In this document: positions 1 through 9,919 of the stretch, piece after piece
Layout: every line of letters starts with the position of its first letter
Position numbering within the stretch: position 1 is the stretch's first letter
Assembly: GCA_027076405.1 (NCBI GenBank)
Contig: JALTJN010000417.1
Location: 1-42,394 of the forward strand
DNA length: 42,394 nt
DNA from: Chromatiales bacterium
Lineage (GTDB): Bacteria; Pseudomonadota; Gammaproteobacteria; UBA6429
Direction: 5' to 3'
Made by a program: the position numbers and the translations under genes
The notes under the pieces: model-generated
The model's database searches: none
Seen by the model: only the letters and a program-made list of their open reading frames with translations
What the model was told of the DNA's origin: nothing

Positions 1-1965
1 TTAGATTCTGAAGATGCATTAAATATTATTAAACAGGAAATTAAAACGCCATGTGAAAATCGTTTATGGTATGTCGCCGATGGTTTTCGTGCAGGCTTAA
101 GCGTCGATGAAATTTTTGACTTATCCTTTATCGACCGCTGGTTCCTTGTTCAGATTGAAGAGCTTGTTAAATTAGAACAAGAAGTTAAAGACCAAGGCTT
201 AAAAGCATTAGATACAAAACGTATGCGCCTGTTAAAGCGTAAAGGTTTTGCCGATCGTCGTTTAGCGAAGTTATTAAATATAGACGAGTTAGCTTTACGC
301 AAACATCGTCATGACTTAGGTGTACGTCCTGTTTATAAACGCGTTGATACCTGTGCTGCAGAATTTTCAACCAATACAGCTTACATGTATTCGACTTATG
401 AAGAAGAATGCGAAGCTGCGCCGACCAATAAAGATAAAATTATGATCCTGGGTGGCGGCCCTAACCGTATCGGTCAGGGGATTGAGTTTGATTACTGTTG
501 TGTACATGCAGCGTTAGCGATGCGTGACGATGGTTATGAAACGATTATGGTGAACTGTAATCCTGAAACGGTTTCAACAGATTATGATACTTCTGATCGT
601 TTGTACTTTGAGCCTCTAACTTTAGAAGATGTTATCGAACTGATTGATCTCGAAAAACCAAAAGGTGTTATCGTGCAATACGGTGGACAAACGCCACTTA
701 AACTTGCGCGTGATCTGGAAGCTGCAGGTGCGCCTATTATTGGTACAACACCGGACTCAATTGATTTAGCGGAAGATCGCGAACGTTTCCAGAAAATGAT
801 TGAAGAAAATAATTTACTTCAGCCACCAAACAGAACGGCAAGTGATGCAGATACGGCAGCAATATTAGCAGAAGAAATTGGTTATCCGTTAGTGGTACGT
901 CCATCTTATGTACTCGGTGGTCGTGGTATGGAAATTGTTTATAACGAAAAAGAATTACGTCGTTATATGGGTGAAGCAGTTGATGTATCTAATGATGCAC
1001 CTGTTTTATTAGATCGTTTCCTGAATGATGCGGTTGAAGTGGATGTCGATGCCATTTGTGATGGTGAAGATGTTTTAATCGGTGGCATCATGCAACACAT
1101 TGAACAAGCAGGTATCCACTCTGGTGACTCAGCCTGTTCATTACCGCCGTATAATTTATCGGATAAAGTGCTTGATGAAATGCGAGATCAAATTCGTAAA
1201 ATGGCAAAGGCATTAAACGTTGTTGGTTTAATGAATACCCAGTTTGCCATTCAGGGCGAAAAAGTTTATGTGCTGGAAGTTAATCCTCGTGCCTCTCGTA
1301 CAGTACCCTTTGTTTCTAAAGCAACAGGTCGTCCTTTGGCAAAAGTTGCAGCACGTTGTATGGTAGGACAAACCTTAAAACAACAAAACTGTTTAGAAGA
1401 AATCGTACCTGATTTTTATTCGGTTAAAGAAGCGGTATTCCCTTTCAATAAATTCCCCGGTGTTGATCCTGCTTTAGGGCCAGAAATGAAGTCAACTGGA
1501 GAAGTTATGGGTGTGGGTAAAACTTTTGCTGAAGCCTTTGCCAAGTCACAACTTGGTGCAAGTGTTGTTTTACCTGAAACAGGTAAAGCCTTCTTAAGTG
1601 TTAAAGAAATGGATAAGGCCGGCATTGTGAATATTGCAGAAAGCTTATCCGGTCTTGGTTTTGAATTAGTTGCAACCAATGGTACTGCCAGGGTGATAGA
1701 AGCTGCGGGCATAGAATGTCAATACGTGAATAAAGTAATGGAAGGTCGCCCGCACATTGTTGATATGATTAAAAATGAAGAGATTGATTTAATTGTCAAC
1801 ACAACAGAAGGTAGTCAGGCTATCGCTGATTCTGCAACTATTCGTAGTAATGCGTTACAGTTTAAGGTTACTTATACAACAACACTTGCAGGTGGTGAAG
1901 CACTTTGCATGGCATTAGAACATAAAGATTTAAGCGAAGTGAATCGCTTACAAGATTTACATTAG
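1..1965 (+). CDS. carB: Carbamoyl-phosphate synthase large subunit, 3' part only
   Basis: The reading frame is open from base 1 (654 codons to a TAG at 1963–1965); the 5' part, about 420 residues by comparison with the ~1073-residue E. coli protein, lies outside the window. CarB makes carbamoyl phosphate from bicarbonate, ATP and glutamine-derived ammonia in the cytoplasm, feeding pyrimidine and arginine synthesis, with CarA as glutaminase partner. Visible are the second ATP-grasp half ([49 protein letters not shown]) and the C-terminal MGS-like regulatory domain (last ~140 residues, with [10 protein letters not shown]). The stop codon overlaps the AGGAGAG ribosome-binding site of greA, so the two are co-transcribed. 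Identification is certain; only the start is missing. Confidence 0.97.
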   Translation, partial: LDSEDALNIIKQEIKTPCENRLWYVADGFRAGLSVDEIFDLSFIDRWFLVQIEELVKLEQEVKDQGLKALDTKRMRLLKRKGFADRRLAKLLNIDELALRKHRHDLGVRPVYKRVDTCAAEFSTNTAYMYSTYEEECEAAPTNKDKIMILGGGPNRIGQGIEFDYCCVHAALAMRDDGYETIMVNCNPETVSTDYDTSDRLYFEPLTLEDVIELIDLEKPKGVIVQYGGQTPLKLARDLEAAGAPIIGTTPDSIDLAEDRERFQKMIEENNLLQPPNRTASDADTAAILAEEIGYPLVVRPSYVLGGRGMEIVYNEKELRRYMGEAVDVSNDAPVLLDRFLNDAVEVDVDAICDGEDVLIGGIMQHIEQAGIHSGDSACSLPPYNLSDKVLDEMRDQIRKMAKALNVVGLMNTQFAIQGEKVYVLEVNPRASRTVPFVSKATGRPLAKVAARCMVGQTLKQQNCLEEIVPDFYSVKEAVFPFNKFPGVDPALGPEMKSTGEVMGVGKTFAEAFAKSQLGASVVLPETGKAFLSVKEMDKAGIVNIAESLSGLGFELVATNGTARVIEAAGIECQYVNKVMEGRPHIVDMIKNEEIDLIVNTTEGSQAIADSATIRSNALQFKVTYTTTLAGGEALCMALEHKDLSEVNRLQDLH

Positions 1966-1974
1966 GAGAGTGTG

Positions 1975-2457
1975 ATGAGTCGACCACCAATGACATCCAC
2001 AGGCGCAGAAGTATTACGTACTGAATTAAAAGAATTAAAAACCGTTGTTCGTCCGCGAATTGTTGAAGCAATTGCAACTGCGCGTGAACACGGAGATCTA
2101 AAAGAAAACGCAGAATATCATGCTGCACGTGAGCAACAAAGTTTTGCCGAAGGCCGCATAAAAGAAATTGAAGCGGCTTTATCCAATGCAGAAATCATTG
2201 ATGTTGTCGAAGTAGGGGCAAGAGTAGGTGATAAAATTGTTTTTGGTGCAACAGTTGAATTGTTTGATATCGGTGAAGACAAGGATGTGATTTATAAAAT
2301 TGTCGGAGAACTTGAAGCAGACATTAAGCAAAATTTAATTTCGGTAACCTCACCTATCGCACGCGCATTAATTGGTAAGTCTGTTGATGATGAAGTTATT
2401 GTTAAAGCACCAGGTGGTGATCGTGAATACGAAATTACCTCTGTGTCTTATAAATAA
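1975..2457 (+). CDS. greA: Transcription elongation factor GreA
   Basis: GreA binds the RNA polymerase secondary channel and stimulates cleavage of backtracked RNA. The 160-residue product has the family layout: an N-terminal coiled coil with the highly conserved block [18 protein letters not shown] (about residues 39–56), then a C-terminal FKBP-like domain with [21 protein letters not shown] at 1972 is in frame directly before the ATG; the ATG at 1975 is preferred because it is well spaced from AGGAGAG (1964–1970) and gives MSRPPMT, matching the family's PMT start. It follows carB by nine bases, and its TAA abuts the next gene's ATG. Confidence 0.96.
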   Translation: MSRPPMTSTGAEVLRTELKELKTVVRPRIVEAIATAREHGDLKENAEYHAAREQQSFAEGRIKEIEAALSNAEIIDVVEVGARVGDKIVFGATVELFDIGEDKDVIYKIVGELEADIKQNLISVTSPIARALIGKSVDDEVIVKAPGGDREYEITSVSYK

Positions 2458-2889
2458 ATGTTCCAAATCAGCGAAAAAATTCTTCTAACAATATGGGTCG
2501 GTGGCATGTGGGTCACAGGTTATATTGTTGCACCTGTATTATTTAAAATGCTGGATAAACAAGTTGCGGGCAATGTTGCTGGCCAGCTATTTAGTATTAT
2601 CAGTTATATTGGTTTATTCGCTGCTGTATTTTTAATACTCAATATTGTTTTTAAACAAGGCTTTAAATCGGCTCACTGGCAGTTATGGGTATTGATTGTA
2701 ATGGCCAGTTTAATACTGGTAGGACAGTTTATTTTGCAACCCATGATGGTTGAGCTAAAAACATCAGGTTTATCAGCAGAAAACCTGGTGAAGTTTGGTC
2801 GCCTGCATGGTATGGCTTCAGTTTTATTTCTTATTAATAGCTTAGCGGGGTTAGCATTAGTCGTATCAGGGCTAGAACGTAAAAGTTAA
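2458..2889 (+). CDS. DUF4149 family membrane protein
   Basis: A 143-residue hydrophobic protein with four likely membrane segments (around residues 7–27, 45–65, 75–95 and 118–138), matching the DUF4149 (TMEM205-like) family often found between greA and yhbY/rlmE in gammaproteobacteria. Its function is not established. The ATG follows the greA TAA with no gap and there is no strong ribosome-binding site of its own, so translation is probably coupled to greA. The hydrophobic pattern and the neighbourhood are seen; the family call is from memory of the pattern IWVGGMWVTGYIVAPVLF. Confidence 0.8.
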   Translation: MFQISEKILLTIWVGGMWVTGYIVAPVLFKMLDKQVAGNVAGQLFSIISYIGLFAAVFLILNIVFKQGFKSAHWQLWVLIVMASLILVGQFILQPMMVELKTSGLSAENLVKFGRLHGMASVLFLINSLAGLALVVSGLERKS

Positions 2890-3005
2890 TTCAATAGTTT
2901 GCGAATAGGTTAAGTACTTTTCATTTATCGCTGCGTCGGCCTGATACCCTCGATACTAATATTGATGTGGGGCACTACGAGGCTGACCTGCAATTTAATA
3001 GCATT

Positions 3006-3323
3006 TTAGATTTTTGGTAGTTGGATTTTAGGTTTATCCGCTTCACGATAAAAACTCGCGGTATGGCCAATGCTTTGAACTAATACTGCACCGGTTTGAT
3101 TAACAATACTATCCGCTATCGTTTTGCGTTCTTCACTGTTTCCGGCAATTTTAATTTTAACAAGTTCATGATGATTTAGCGCAAGCTCAATTTCAGACAT
3201 AACATTTTCCGTTAAGCCCGCATTACCAACCGAGACAATAGGCTTTATGTGATGGCAGCTTTTACGCAAAAATATGATCTGTTTGTCTGTAATTTCATTA
3301 CTTTGATTGCGCCGGTTACTCAT
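3006..3323 (-). CDS. yhbY: CRS1/YhbY-type ribosome assembly RNA-binding protein
   Basis: A 105-residue single-domain CRM protein. The family signature is present: LRKSCHHIKPIVSVGNAGLTENVMSEI (GxxG-type loop at GNAG), then LVKIKIAG and a C-terminal SIGHTASFYRE. In E. coli YhbY associates with pre-50S particles. It is divergent from rlmE, the usual arrangement, and the 182-base gap between them holds promoter elements. The 116 bases between the DUF4149 gene and this gene's stop show nothing I can name. Confidence 0.9.
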   Translation of the reverse strand: MSNRRNQSNEITDKQIIFLRKSCHHIKPIVSVGNAGLTENVMSEIELALNHHELVKIKIAGNSEERKTIADSIVNQTGAVLVQSIGHTASFYREADKPKIQLPKI

Positions 3324-3369
3324 GAGAAAAAATCCAATATTTGAGAAGCTGAAGGGCGGCCATTCTAAC

Positions 3370-3397
3370 GTGTCAGGGCCGATAAATCACGTATAAT
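3370..3397 (+). promoter_or_regulatory. Candidate sigma-70 promoter of rlmE
   Basis: GTGTCA (3370–3375), a 16-base spacer, then a perfect TATAAT (3392–3397), about 110 bases before the rlmE start. The −10 is strong and the −35 is only partial, so this is a prediction. Confidence 0.45.
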
Positions 3398-3505
3398 CAG
3401 ATTAAATACAGCTTCGTTATTGCAAAAGGCTAGGGCAAGAGCAGAGTTTATTAATTTCGTCATTCCAGCAGGATATTTTTAATAAATTACGAGAAATCAT
3501 GATAT

Positions 3506-4129
3506 ATGGCCAGATCCAAAACAAGTAATAAATGGTTAACCGAGCATTTTAGCGATGAATTCGTTAAAAGAGCGCAAAAAGAGGGTTATCGTTCACGCGC
3601 CGTTTACAAACTCATGGAAATGGATGATAAGGATCGTCTGTTAAAACCGGGGATGACCGTGGTCGATTTAGGTGCCGCGCCAGGTGGTTGGAGTGAGCTG
3701 CTAAGCAAGCGAGTGGGTGATTCTGGCCGCCTTTTTGCATTAGATATTTTACCCATGGATGCGTTGGGAGATGTCACCTTTATTGAAGGGGATTTCACCG
3801 ATCAAGCCGTATATGACGAACTGATGGAAGCCCTTGATGGAAAGTGGGTAGACCTTGTAATTTCGGATATGGCCCCCAACTTAAGTGGTATGAAGGCTGT
3901 CGATCAGCCAAAAATGATGTATCTGGCTGAATTAGCGCTGGAATTTGCAACAAGTGTCCTTAAACCCGGTGGGTCTTTTTTAACCAAGGTTTTCACCGGA
4001 GAAGGATTAGATGAATATAAGAAGGAATTACGCCAGCATTTTGCTAAGATTATAGTGCGTAAACCGAAAGCTTCGAGAGCCCGCTCGTCAGAAATTTATT
4101 TAATGGCTAAGCAGTTTAAGAAGGGATAA
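3506..4129 (+). CDS. rlmE: 23S rRNA 2'-O-ribose U2552 methyltransferase (FtsJ/RrmJ)
   Basis: Methylates U2552 of 23S rRNA using S-adenosylmethionine during late 50S assembly. The 207-residue product aligns along its length with E. coli RlmE. The SAM-binding motif is [11 protein letters not shown] (residues 53–63), and the catalytic K-D-K-E tetrad is visible as K35 (RSRAVYKL), D121 (VISDMAPN), K161 (FLTKVF) and E196 (RSSEIYL). An ATG at 3499 is out of frame; the ATG at 3506 gives the expected N-terminus [15 protein letters not shown]. It precedes ftsH as in many gammaproteobacteria. Confidence 0.96.
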   Translation: MARSKTSNKWLTEHFSDEFVKRAQKEGYRSRAVYKLMEMDDKDRLLKPGMTVVDLGAAPGGWSELLSKRVGDSGRLFALDILPMDALGDVTFIEGDFTDQAVYDELMEALDGKWVDLVISDMAPNLSGMKAVDQPKMMYLAELALEFATSVLKPGGSFLTKVFTGEGLDEYKKELRQHFAKIIVRKPKASRARSSEIYLMAKQFKKG

Positions 4130-4177
4130 GATTAACCCAGTTTGAATTATGCAAGCACGATTTAAGGTAGGAAAACA

Positions 4178-6109
4178 TTGAACGATTTAGTTAAGAACAT
4201 CATCTTATGGGTAGTTGTAGCCATTATTTTAATGTCGGTTTTTAGTAACCTAACAACTAATAATAAAATTCAGGAACTTAGCTATTCTGAATTCATAAAA
4301 AGTATTAAAAACAATCAGGTGACTGATGTCTTGTTAGAAGGGCGCGTTATTAAAGGTACTTTACAAGGTGGTAAGAAATTTAGCACCTATAGCCCGGAAA
4401 CGGATAATAAAGCCATGATCGGCGACTTGTTAAAAGGTGGTGTAGAAATTAAAGCCAAACCTTTAGAACAATCTATCTGGATGCAAATATTTGTTTCTTC
4501 ATTCCCGTTTTTAATCATAATTGGTATCTGGCTTTATTTCATGCGTCAGATGCAAGGTGGTGGCAAAGGCGGTGCAATGTCTTTTGGCAAAAGCAAGGCA
4601 CGTTTGTTAAGTGAAGATCAGATTAAAATAAACTTTAGTGATGTCGCCGGTGTTGAAGAAGCCAAAGAAGAAGTTGGCGAGCTGGTAGAATTTTTACGTG
4701 ACCCCGGTAAGTTTCAAAAACTCGGTGGTAAAATTCCACGTGGCGTACTCATGGTGGGTTCACCCGGTACAGGTAAAACATTACTGGCTAAAGCGATTGC
4801 CGGTGAGGCAAAAGTCCCTTTCTTTACTATTTCAGGTTCTGACTTTGTTGAAATGTTTGTCGGTGTTGGAGCATCGCGTGTACGTGATATGTTTGAACAG
4901 GCAAAGAAACATGCACCATGCATTATCTTTATCGATGAAATTGATGCTGTAGGTCGTCATCGTGGAGCCGGTTTAGGCGGTGGTCATGATGAGCGCGAAC
5001 AAACATTGAATCAATTACTTGTTGAAATGGATGGCTTTGAAGGTAACGAAGGCGTTATTGTGATTGCCGCAACTAACCGTCCCGATGTATTAGATCCGGC
5101 ATTACTTCGTCCGGGTCGATTTGATCGCCAGGTCGTTGTGCCATTACCGGATATGTTAGGTCGTGAGCAAATTTTAAAAGTTCATATGCGTAAAGTACCT
5201 GTATCAGACAATGTCGATGCAAAAATTATTGCTCGAGGAACTCCCGGTTTTTCCGGCGCAGACTTGGCCAATCTGGTTAATGAAGCGGCTTTGTTTGCTG
5301 CGCGTTTCAATAAACGGTTAGTTGAAATGAGCGAGTTTGATAAAGCCAAAGATAAAATTATGATGGGTGCCGAGCGTCGTTCAATGGTCATGAATGATGA
5401 TGAGAAAAAACTCACCGCTTATCATGAAGCTGGTCATGCGATTGTGGGACTGAAAGTTCCATCTCATGATCCTGTTTATAAAGTAACAATTATTCCGCGA
5501 GGCCGTGCATTAGGTGTGACCATGTTCTTGCCAGAAGAAGATCGATACAGCTATTCTAAAGAACGTTTAGAAAGCCAGATATCAAGTTTGTTTGGTGGTC
5601 GTATTGCAGAAGAACTTATTTTTGGCAAAGAAAAAGTAACAACCGGTGCATCGAATGATATTCAACGTACCACAGAGCTTGCACATAATATGGTAACGCA
5701 ATGGGGTTTATCAGATAAGTTAGGCCCAATGGTGTTTGGTGAAGAAGAAGGTGAAGTCTTTCTAGGCAAATCTGTGACTCAACATAAGAGCCTTTCAGAT
5801 GAAACGGCTCATGTTATTGATGAAGAAGTACGTAATATTGTTGACCGCAACTATTCACGTGCAGAAAAAATATTAAAAGAAAATATTGATATTCTTCATG
5901 CCATGTCTGATGCATTAATGAAGTATGAAACTATTGATAAAGATCAAATTGCAGATCTTATGCTGGGAAAAACACCTCAACCACCACAAGGTTGGGATGA
6001 TAGTTCATCTTCAAAAGGTGACGATGGCTCTGCAAATACAACAGATGTAAAAAAAGAAGATGAAAAATCTTCTGACAGTAAAATAGGTGGCCCAGCAGGC
6101 GAACACTAA
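4178..6109 (+). CDS. ftsH: ATP-dependent zinc metalloprotease FtsH
   Basis: Inner-membrane AAA+ protease that degrades misassembled membrane proteins and short-lived regulators. The product has 643 residues: membrane segment 1 (about 5–23), a periplasmic region, membrane segment 2 (about 103–122), Walker A GSPGTGKT (194–201), Walker B IIFIDEID (249–256), the second region of homology with RPGRFDR (311–317), the zinc motif HEAGH (416–420) with third ligand D494 (TGASNDIQ), and a charged C-terminal tail. The start is a TTG at 4178 behind TAAGGTAGG; no ATG or GTG lies upstream in frame, and the next ATG would remove the first membrane segment. Serine replaces the usual proline at Walker A position 2 (GSPGTGKT for GPPGTGKT). 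A terminator follows. Confidence 0.97.
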   Translation: MNDLVKNIILWVVVAIILMSVFSNLTTNNKIQELSYSEFIKSIKNNQVTDVLLEGRVIKGTLQGGKKFSTYSPETDNKAMIGDLLKGGVEIKAKPLEQSIWMQIFVSSFPFLIIIGIWLYFMRQMQGGGKGGAMSFGKSKARLLSEDQIKINFSDVAGVEEAKEEVGELVEFLRDPGKFQKLGGKIPRGVLMVGSPGTGKTLLAKAIAGEAKVPFFTISGSDFVEMFVGVGASRVRDMFEQAKKHAPCIIFIDEIDAVGRHRGAGLGGGHDEREQTLNQLLVEMDGFEGNEGVIVIAATNRPDVLDPALLRPGRFDRQVVVPLPDMLGREQILKVHMRKVPVSDNVDAKIIARGTPGFSGADLANLVNEAALFAARFNKRLVEMSEFDKAKDKIMMGAERRSMVMNDDEKKLTAYHEAGHAIVGLKVPSHDPVYKVTIIPRGRALGVTMFLPEEDRYSYSKERLESQISSLFGGRIAEELIFGKEKVTTGASNDIQRTTELAHNMVTQWGLSDKLGPMVFGEEEGEVFLGKSVTQHKSLSDETAHVIDEEVRNIVDRNYSRAEKILKENIDILHAMSDALMKYETIDKDQIADLMLGKTPQPPQGWDDSSSSKGDDGSANTTDVKKEDEKSSDSKIGGPAGEH

Positions 6110-6126
6110 CATTACTGAGAAATTTA

Positions 6127-6154
6127 ATGCCTCGCATAGCGGGGCATTTTTTTA
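6127..6154 (+). terminator. Rho-independent terminator after ftsH
   Basis: A 10-bp stem (6127–6136 with 6140–6149, one G·U pair), a 3-base loop and a run of seven T (6148–6154). It lies between the ftsH stop and the folP start only 15 bases further on, so folP is either expressed by read-through or from a promoter inside this short gap. Confidence 0.85.
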
Positions 6155-6169
6155 TGTAATATTTATACA

Positions 6170-7003
6170 ATGAAATTACACTTCCATTCTCACATACTCG
6201 ATTTAAATCACCCTCGTATTATGGGTATTTTAAATACCACACCGGACTCTTTTTCGGATGGTGGTTTATTTACCAATATTGATATTGCCCGCAAGCATGT
6301 ACAGCAAATGATAGACGATGGTGCTGATATTATTGATGTTGGGGGTGAATCTACACGCCCGGGAGCAAGTGAAGTTTCAGTTGATGAAGAATGTCAGCGC
6401 GTACTACCTGTTATAAAAGCCATACGCGAATTTTCAGATATCCCTATTTCTATTGATAGCAGTAAAACAGATGTTATGCAGCAAGCTATCGAAGCAGGTG
6501 CATCAATGATTAACGATGTGAATGCATTACGAGCCAAAGGGGCTGTTGAACTTGTTGCAAAACTGAATGTACCTGTGTGCCTTATGCATATGCAAGGTTT
6601 ACCTCGTAGCATGCAACAAAATCCCGAATATAATAATGTAGTGCAAGAGGTTTATCATTTTCTTAAAGAGAGAATAGATATATGCGTAAAAGCAGGAATT
6701 AAACAGGATAATATTATTATCGATCCCGGCTTTGGTTTTGGTAAAACACTCGAACATAACCTAAGCGTGTTTAAGCACTTGCAAGAATTTCAAAAATTAA
6801 ACCATCCTTTATTGGTTGGGGTTTCACGCAAATCTATGATCGGTGCAATATTAAATGACGCTCCGTCAGATGAAAGGTTATATGGCAGTATTGCACTTGC
6901 CACAATTGCAGCATGGCAGAATGCAAATTTTTTACGTGTGCATGATGTTAAAGCGACGGCAGATGCATTAAAGTTATGTCAGGCAGTCAAAACAGCCAGA
7001 TAG
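6170..7003 (+). CDS. folP: Dihydropteroate synthase
   Basis: Condenses p-aminobenzoate with 6-hydroxymethyl-dihydropterin diphosphate in folate synthesis; the target of sulfonamides. The 277-residue TIM-barrel protein carries the family motifs: MGILNTTPDSFSDGG (near residues 18–32), DVGGESTRPGA (about 61–71), INDVNALR, LMHMQG, DPGFGFGKT and GVSRKSMIG. It follows ftsH as in E. coli, where the order is ftsH–folP–glmM. All expected active-site motifs are intact. Confidence 0.96.
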   Translation: MKLHFHSHILDLNHPRIMGILNTTPDSFSDGGLFTNIDIARKHVQQMIDDGADIIDVGGESTRPGASEVSVDEECQRVLPVIKAIREFSDIPISIDSSKTDVMQQAIEAGASMINDVNALRAKGAVELVAKLNVPVCLMHMQGLPRSMQQNPEYNNVVQEVYHFLKERIDICVKAGIKQDNIIIDPGFGFGKTLEHNLSVFKHLQEFQKLNHPLLVGVSRKSMIGAILNDAPSDERLYGSIALATIAAWQNANFLRVHDVKATADALKLCQAVKTAR

Positions 7004-7033
7004 TTATTAATATAAATTCATGTTGGAAGAATA

Positions 7034-8371
7034 ATGGCAAAAAAATACTTTGGTACAGATGGAATTCGCGGCACAGTTGGAACATATCCTATTACACCTG
7101 ACTTTATGCTCAAACTTGGTTGGGCCGCAGGGCGAGTTTTAGGAGGGAAGTCCGGTGGAAAAATTCTTATTGGTAAAGATACCCGAATATCCGGTTACCT
7201 GATTGAGTCTGCATTAGAAGCCGGTTTATCTGCTGCGGGGATAGATGTACAACTGCTCGGGCCAATGCCAACCCCTGCGATTGCTTATTTAACACAAACA
7301 TTGCATGCAAAAGCAGGTATTGTGATCAGCGCTTCACATAATCCGTTTGATGATAATGGTATCAAGTTTTTTTCACCTCAAGGCACAAAACTGGCAGACG
7401 ATGTTGAACATGCTATTGAAGCTGAACTTGAAAAAGAGCTTGTCTGTAACCAGTCAGAATCACTGGGCAAGGCAAGTCGTTTAGATGATGCGCGTGGCCG
7501 TTATATAGAATTTTGTAAAAGTACTTTTCCAAGAGCAATAAATTTAAATAATTTAAAAATAGTTATCGACTGTGCTCATGGTGCAACCTACCAAATAGCA
7601 ACAAAAGTATTTGAAGAACTTGGTGCAGAGGTGATTGCCATCGGTGTGACTCCGGATGGTTTGAATATCAACAATGGCTATGGTTCTACCCACCCTGAAA
7701 ATTTACAAAAAGAAGTCTTAAAAAATAAAGCCGATCTTGGGGTTGCTTTTGATGGTGACGGTGATCGTCTTATCATGGTTGATCATGAAGGTGAATTGAT
7801 TGACGGCGACCAGCTACTTTACGTCATGGCCATGGCGTTATATGCCAAAGGCGGATTAAAAGGAGGAGTCGTCGGTACATTAATGACAAATCTCGGTTTA
7901 GAGCACGCCTTCAAACAACATGAAATTCCATTTAGTCGAGCAGATGTAGGTGATCGCTATGTCATGGAGCAATTGCTCGCTAAAAACTGGCGTTTAGGCG
8001 GCGAATCATCAGGTCATTTAATTTGTTTAGATCAAACGACCACCGGAGACGGTATCGTCGCCTCATTACAGGTTTTAGCCGCGGTTGTTGAGCAAAATCA
8101 AAGTCTCAAAGAGCTTGCCGCCGGAATGAAAAAATACCCCATGTTACTGATTAATGTTCGGGTCAAAGAAAAGCCGGATCTTGATAATCATGCAGTAATT
8201 CAGGCAGCCCTGCTCGAAGCGGAAACTGAGCTGGCTGATACCGGACGAGTTCTATTACGTCCATCCGGCACCGAACCCCTTATTCGGGTGATGGTGGAAG
8301 GACAGGATCAAAAGCTGGTAGAACTCGTTGCCAACAAGCTGGCAGATGTTGTAAAAAGCGCAGCGACCTAA
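7034..8371 (+). CDS. glmM: Phosphoglucosamine mutase
   Basis: Converts glucosamine-6-phosphate to glucosamine-1-phosphate for UDP-GlcNAc, peptidoglycan and LPS. The 445-residue product matches the family length. The catalytic phosphoserine loop is ISASHNP with S101, the metal-binding loop is FDGDGDR, the sugar-binding loop is GGESSGH, and the phosphate-binding loop near the C-terminus is [14 protein letters not shown]. Thirty bases separate it from folP, with GGAAG upstream of the ATG, so the two are probably one operon. Confidence 0.96.
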   Translation: MAKKYFGTDGIRGTVGTYPITPDFMLKLGWAAGRVLGGKSGGKILIGKDTRISGYLIESALEAGLSAAGIDVQLLGPMPTPAIAYLTQTLHAKAGIVISASHNPFDDNGIKFFSPQGTKLADDVEHAIEAELEKELVCNQSESLGKASRLDDARGRYIEFCKSTFPRAINLNNLKIVIDCAHGATYQIATKVFEELGAEVIAIGVTPDGLNINNGYGSTHPENLQKEVLKNKADLGVAFDGDGDRLIMVDHEGELIDGDQLLYVMAMALYAKGGLKGGVVGTLMTNLGLEHAFKQHEIPFSRADVGDRYVMEQLLAKNWRLGGESSGHLICLDQTTTGDGIVASLQVLAAVVEQNQSLKELAAGMKKYPMLLINVRVKEKPDLDNHAVIQAALLEAETELADTGRVLLRPSGTEPLIRVMVEGQDQKLVELVANKLADVVKSAAT

Positions 8372-8438
8372 TAGTAAAAGGGTGTGGCGTAGTCAGGTTA
8401 AATCCGCACCTTATTACCTCTCTAAGAGTCTGTTTATC

Positions 8439-8467
8439 TTGCTTTATTAGTGTTTCGACGTTAATAT
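8439..8467 (+). promoter_or_regulatory. Candidate promoter for tpiA–secG–tRNA-Leu
   Basis: TTGCTT (8439–8444), a 17-base spacer and TAATAT (8462–8467), about 60 bases before the tpiA ATG. The 157-base glmM–tpiA gap also contains an imperfect GGTGTGG/CCGCACC hairpin near 8381–8412 without a T-run, which could be a weak terminator or leader structure. This is a prediction from the −35/−10 match only. Confidence 0.35.
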
Positions 8468-8528
8468 TCCGCGCTATTTCGTAATAGAAAAAGCAAACGA
8501 TTTCGACACTGAATTTAGGGGATAAACC

Positions 8529-9281
8529 ATGCGCACACCGATAATTGCTGGTAATTGGAAAATGAACGGTACCCGTTCAAGTATTAAAGAATTACTGGAT
8601 GGCCTAAAAGCCGGAATAGGTGATGTAAAATCAGCTGAAGTCGCCGTATGTGCGCCAGCGATTTATCTCGCAGATGTATCTGAACAATTAAGCGGCACTA
8701 AAATCGCATGGGGTGGTCAAAACCTCAGCACAGAAGCAAAAGGTGCCTTTACCGGTGAAATTTCAGCAGATATGCTGCTCGACTTTAAATCTGAATACGT
8801 CATAGTGGGTCACTCGGAACGTCGTACTTTATATGGCGAAACAGACGAACTCGTTGCAGAAAAATTTGAAGTTGCACGTAAAGCCGGTTTAAAGCCTATT
8901 TTATGTATTGGTGAATCATTAGAAGAGCGTGAAAGTGGCGTTACTATTGATGTTTGTTCCCGCCAAATTAACGCGGTTATCGAAAAAAGTGGTGTCGCTG
9001 CATTGACTGATGGCGTGATTGCTTATGAACCTATTTGGGCAATTGGCACAGGCGTAACAGCCACTCCGGAACAGGCACAAGAAACACATGCGGCTATTCG
9101 CAAGATGATTGCAGAAAAAGATGCTTCAGTCGCAGAGCAAGTACGTATTCAATACGGTGGCAGCATGAACGCAGGTAATGCGGCAGAGTTGTTAGCAATG
9201 GAAGATATTGATGGTGGCCTGATTGGTGGCGCATCACTTAAAGCCGAAGATTTTTTGGCAATCTGCAAAGCTGCAGGTTAA
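8529..9281 (+). CDS. tpiA: Triosephosphate isomerase
   Basis: Interconverts dihydroxyacetone phosphate and glyceraldehyde-3-phosphate. A 250-residue TIM barrel with all catalytic landmarks: NWKMNG with K11 near the start, GHSERR carrying the catalytic histidine (about residue 96), YEPIWAIGTG carrying the catalytic glutamate (about 167) and flexible loop 6, and the phosphate-binding YGGS and GGASL motifs. It lies 22 bases before secG, an arrangement found in many gammaproteobacteria. Confidence 0.97.
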   Translation: MRTPIIAGNWKMNGTRSSIKELLDGLKAGIGDVKSAEVAVCAPAIYLADVSEQLSGTKIAWGGQNLSTEAKGAFTGEISADMLLDFKSEYVIVGHSERRTLYGETDELVAEKFEVARKAGLKPILCIGESLEERESGVTIDVCSRQINAVIEKSGVAALTDGVIAYEPIWAIGTGVTATPEQAQETHAAIRKMIAEKDASVAEQVRIQYGGSMNAGNAAELLAMEDIDGGLIGGASLKAEDFLAICKAAG

Positions 9282-9303
9282 TTTAATTTTAAGAGTTTAA
9301 ACT

Positions 9304-9657
9304 ATGTTACATAATGTCATTCTCGTTATTCACGTCATTGTTGCTGTTGGCGTTATTGCGCTTGTCCTTATACAGCAAGGTAAAGGTGCAGATGCTGGCG
9401 CTGCTTTTGGTGGCGGTGCATCATCCACTGTTTTTGGTAGCCAGGGTTCAGGCTCTTTTTTGACTCGTTTAACGGGCATACTGGCAACAATATTTTTTAT
9501 TACCAGCTTATCGCTTGCGTACATATCAACTCAAAAAATTAATCCAACCAGTGTTGTTGACACGGTTAAAGAACAAAAATCAGATGTTCCGGCAGCCACT
9601 AAACCTGCCAAACCAACATCAGATGTACCCGTCTCAGACGTACCAGTGTCAGAATAG
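9304..9657 (+). CDS. secG: Protein-export membrane protein SecG
   Basis: Small auxiliary subunit of the SecYEG translocon. The 117-residue product has two membrane helices (about residues 3–22 and 54–73) flanking the conserved cytosolic stretch [26 protein letters not shown] short polar tail rich in SDVP repeats ([12 protein letters not shown]) follows helix two. It is directly followed by tRNA-Leu, matching the E. coli secG–leuU order. Confidence 0.95.
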   Translation: MLHNVILVIHVIVAVGVIALVLIQQGKGADAGAAFGGGASSTVFGSQGSGSFLTRLTGILATIFFITSLSLAYISTQKINPTSVVDTVKEQKSDVPAATKPAKPTSDVPVSDVPVSE

Positions 9658-9671
9658 GTACTACCCGTTAA

Positions 9672-9756
9672 GCCGATGTGGTGAAATTGGTAGACGCGCT
9701 ACCTTGAGGGGGTAGTGGGGAGACCCGTGCCAGTTCGAGTCTGGCCATCGGCACCA
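9672..9756 (+). tRNA. leuU: tRNA-Leu, anticodon GAG
   Basis: An 85-base cloverleaf with a long variable arm. The acceptor stem is GCCGATG/CATCGGC with discriminator A9753 and encoded CCA (9754–9756). The anticodon stem CTACC/GGTAG encloses loop TTGAGGG, giving anticodon GAG. The T-arm contains GTTCGAGTC. The position after secG equals E. coli leuU. Its 3' end is the insertion point of the genomic island that follows. Confidence 0.96.
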
Positions 9757-9783
9757 TATACAAGTCCTAAGAGGGCTCACAAG

Positions 9784-9824
9784 AACCCATAACTACATTT
9801 AAAACAATGAGTTATGGGTTTTTT
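9784..9824 (+). terminator. Terminator downstream of tRNA-Leu
   Basis: An 11-bp perfect stem (AACCCATAACT at 9784–9794 with AGTTATGGGTT at 9810–9820) followed by TTTT. It lies inside the island's left end and now ends the secG/tRNA transcript, the presumed original terminator having been moved to 27716. Confidence 0.85.
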
Positions 9825-9869
9825 ATTGCCTATAATATCCTAGGAGATTCTATGCCTTCCATAAAATCT

Positions 9870-9919
9870 GTTGGTATATTAGTTGGTATATTATTTTGTT
9901 GGTGGTAATGTACCAACAA
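9870..9919 (+). repeat. Left-end arm-type integrase sites and inverted repeat at the integrase start
   Basis: Two exact tandem copies of GTTGGTATATTA (9870–9881 and 9882–9893), then TTGTTGGT (9896–9903) and its exact inverse ACCAACAA (9912–9919) ending on the A of the integrase ATG. The same GTTGGTAT 12-mer occurs as a tandem pair at the right end (27615–27638). I infer arm-type binding sites of the recombinase. The inverted pair over the start codon would let the recombinase limit its own synthesis. Confidence 0.6.

Noticed and set aside
4714..5415. Minus-strand frames inside ftsH, and similar frames inside carB, glmM, hsdM and hsdR
   Set aside because: They are shadows of strongly conserved genes with no family match of their own.
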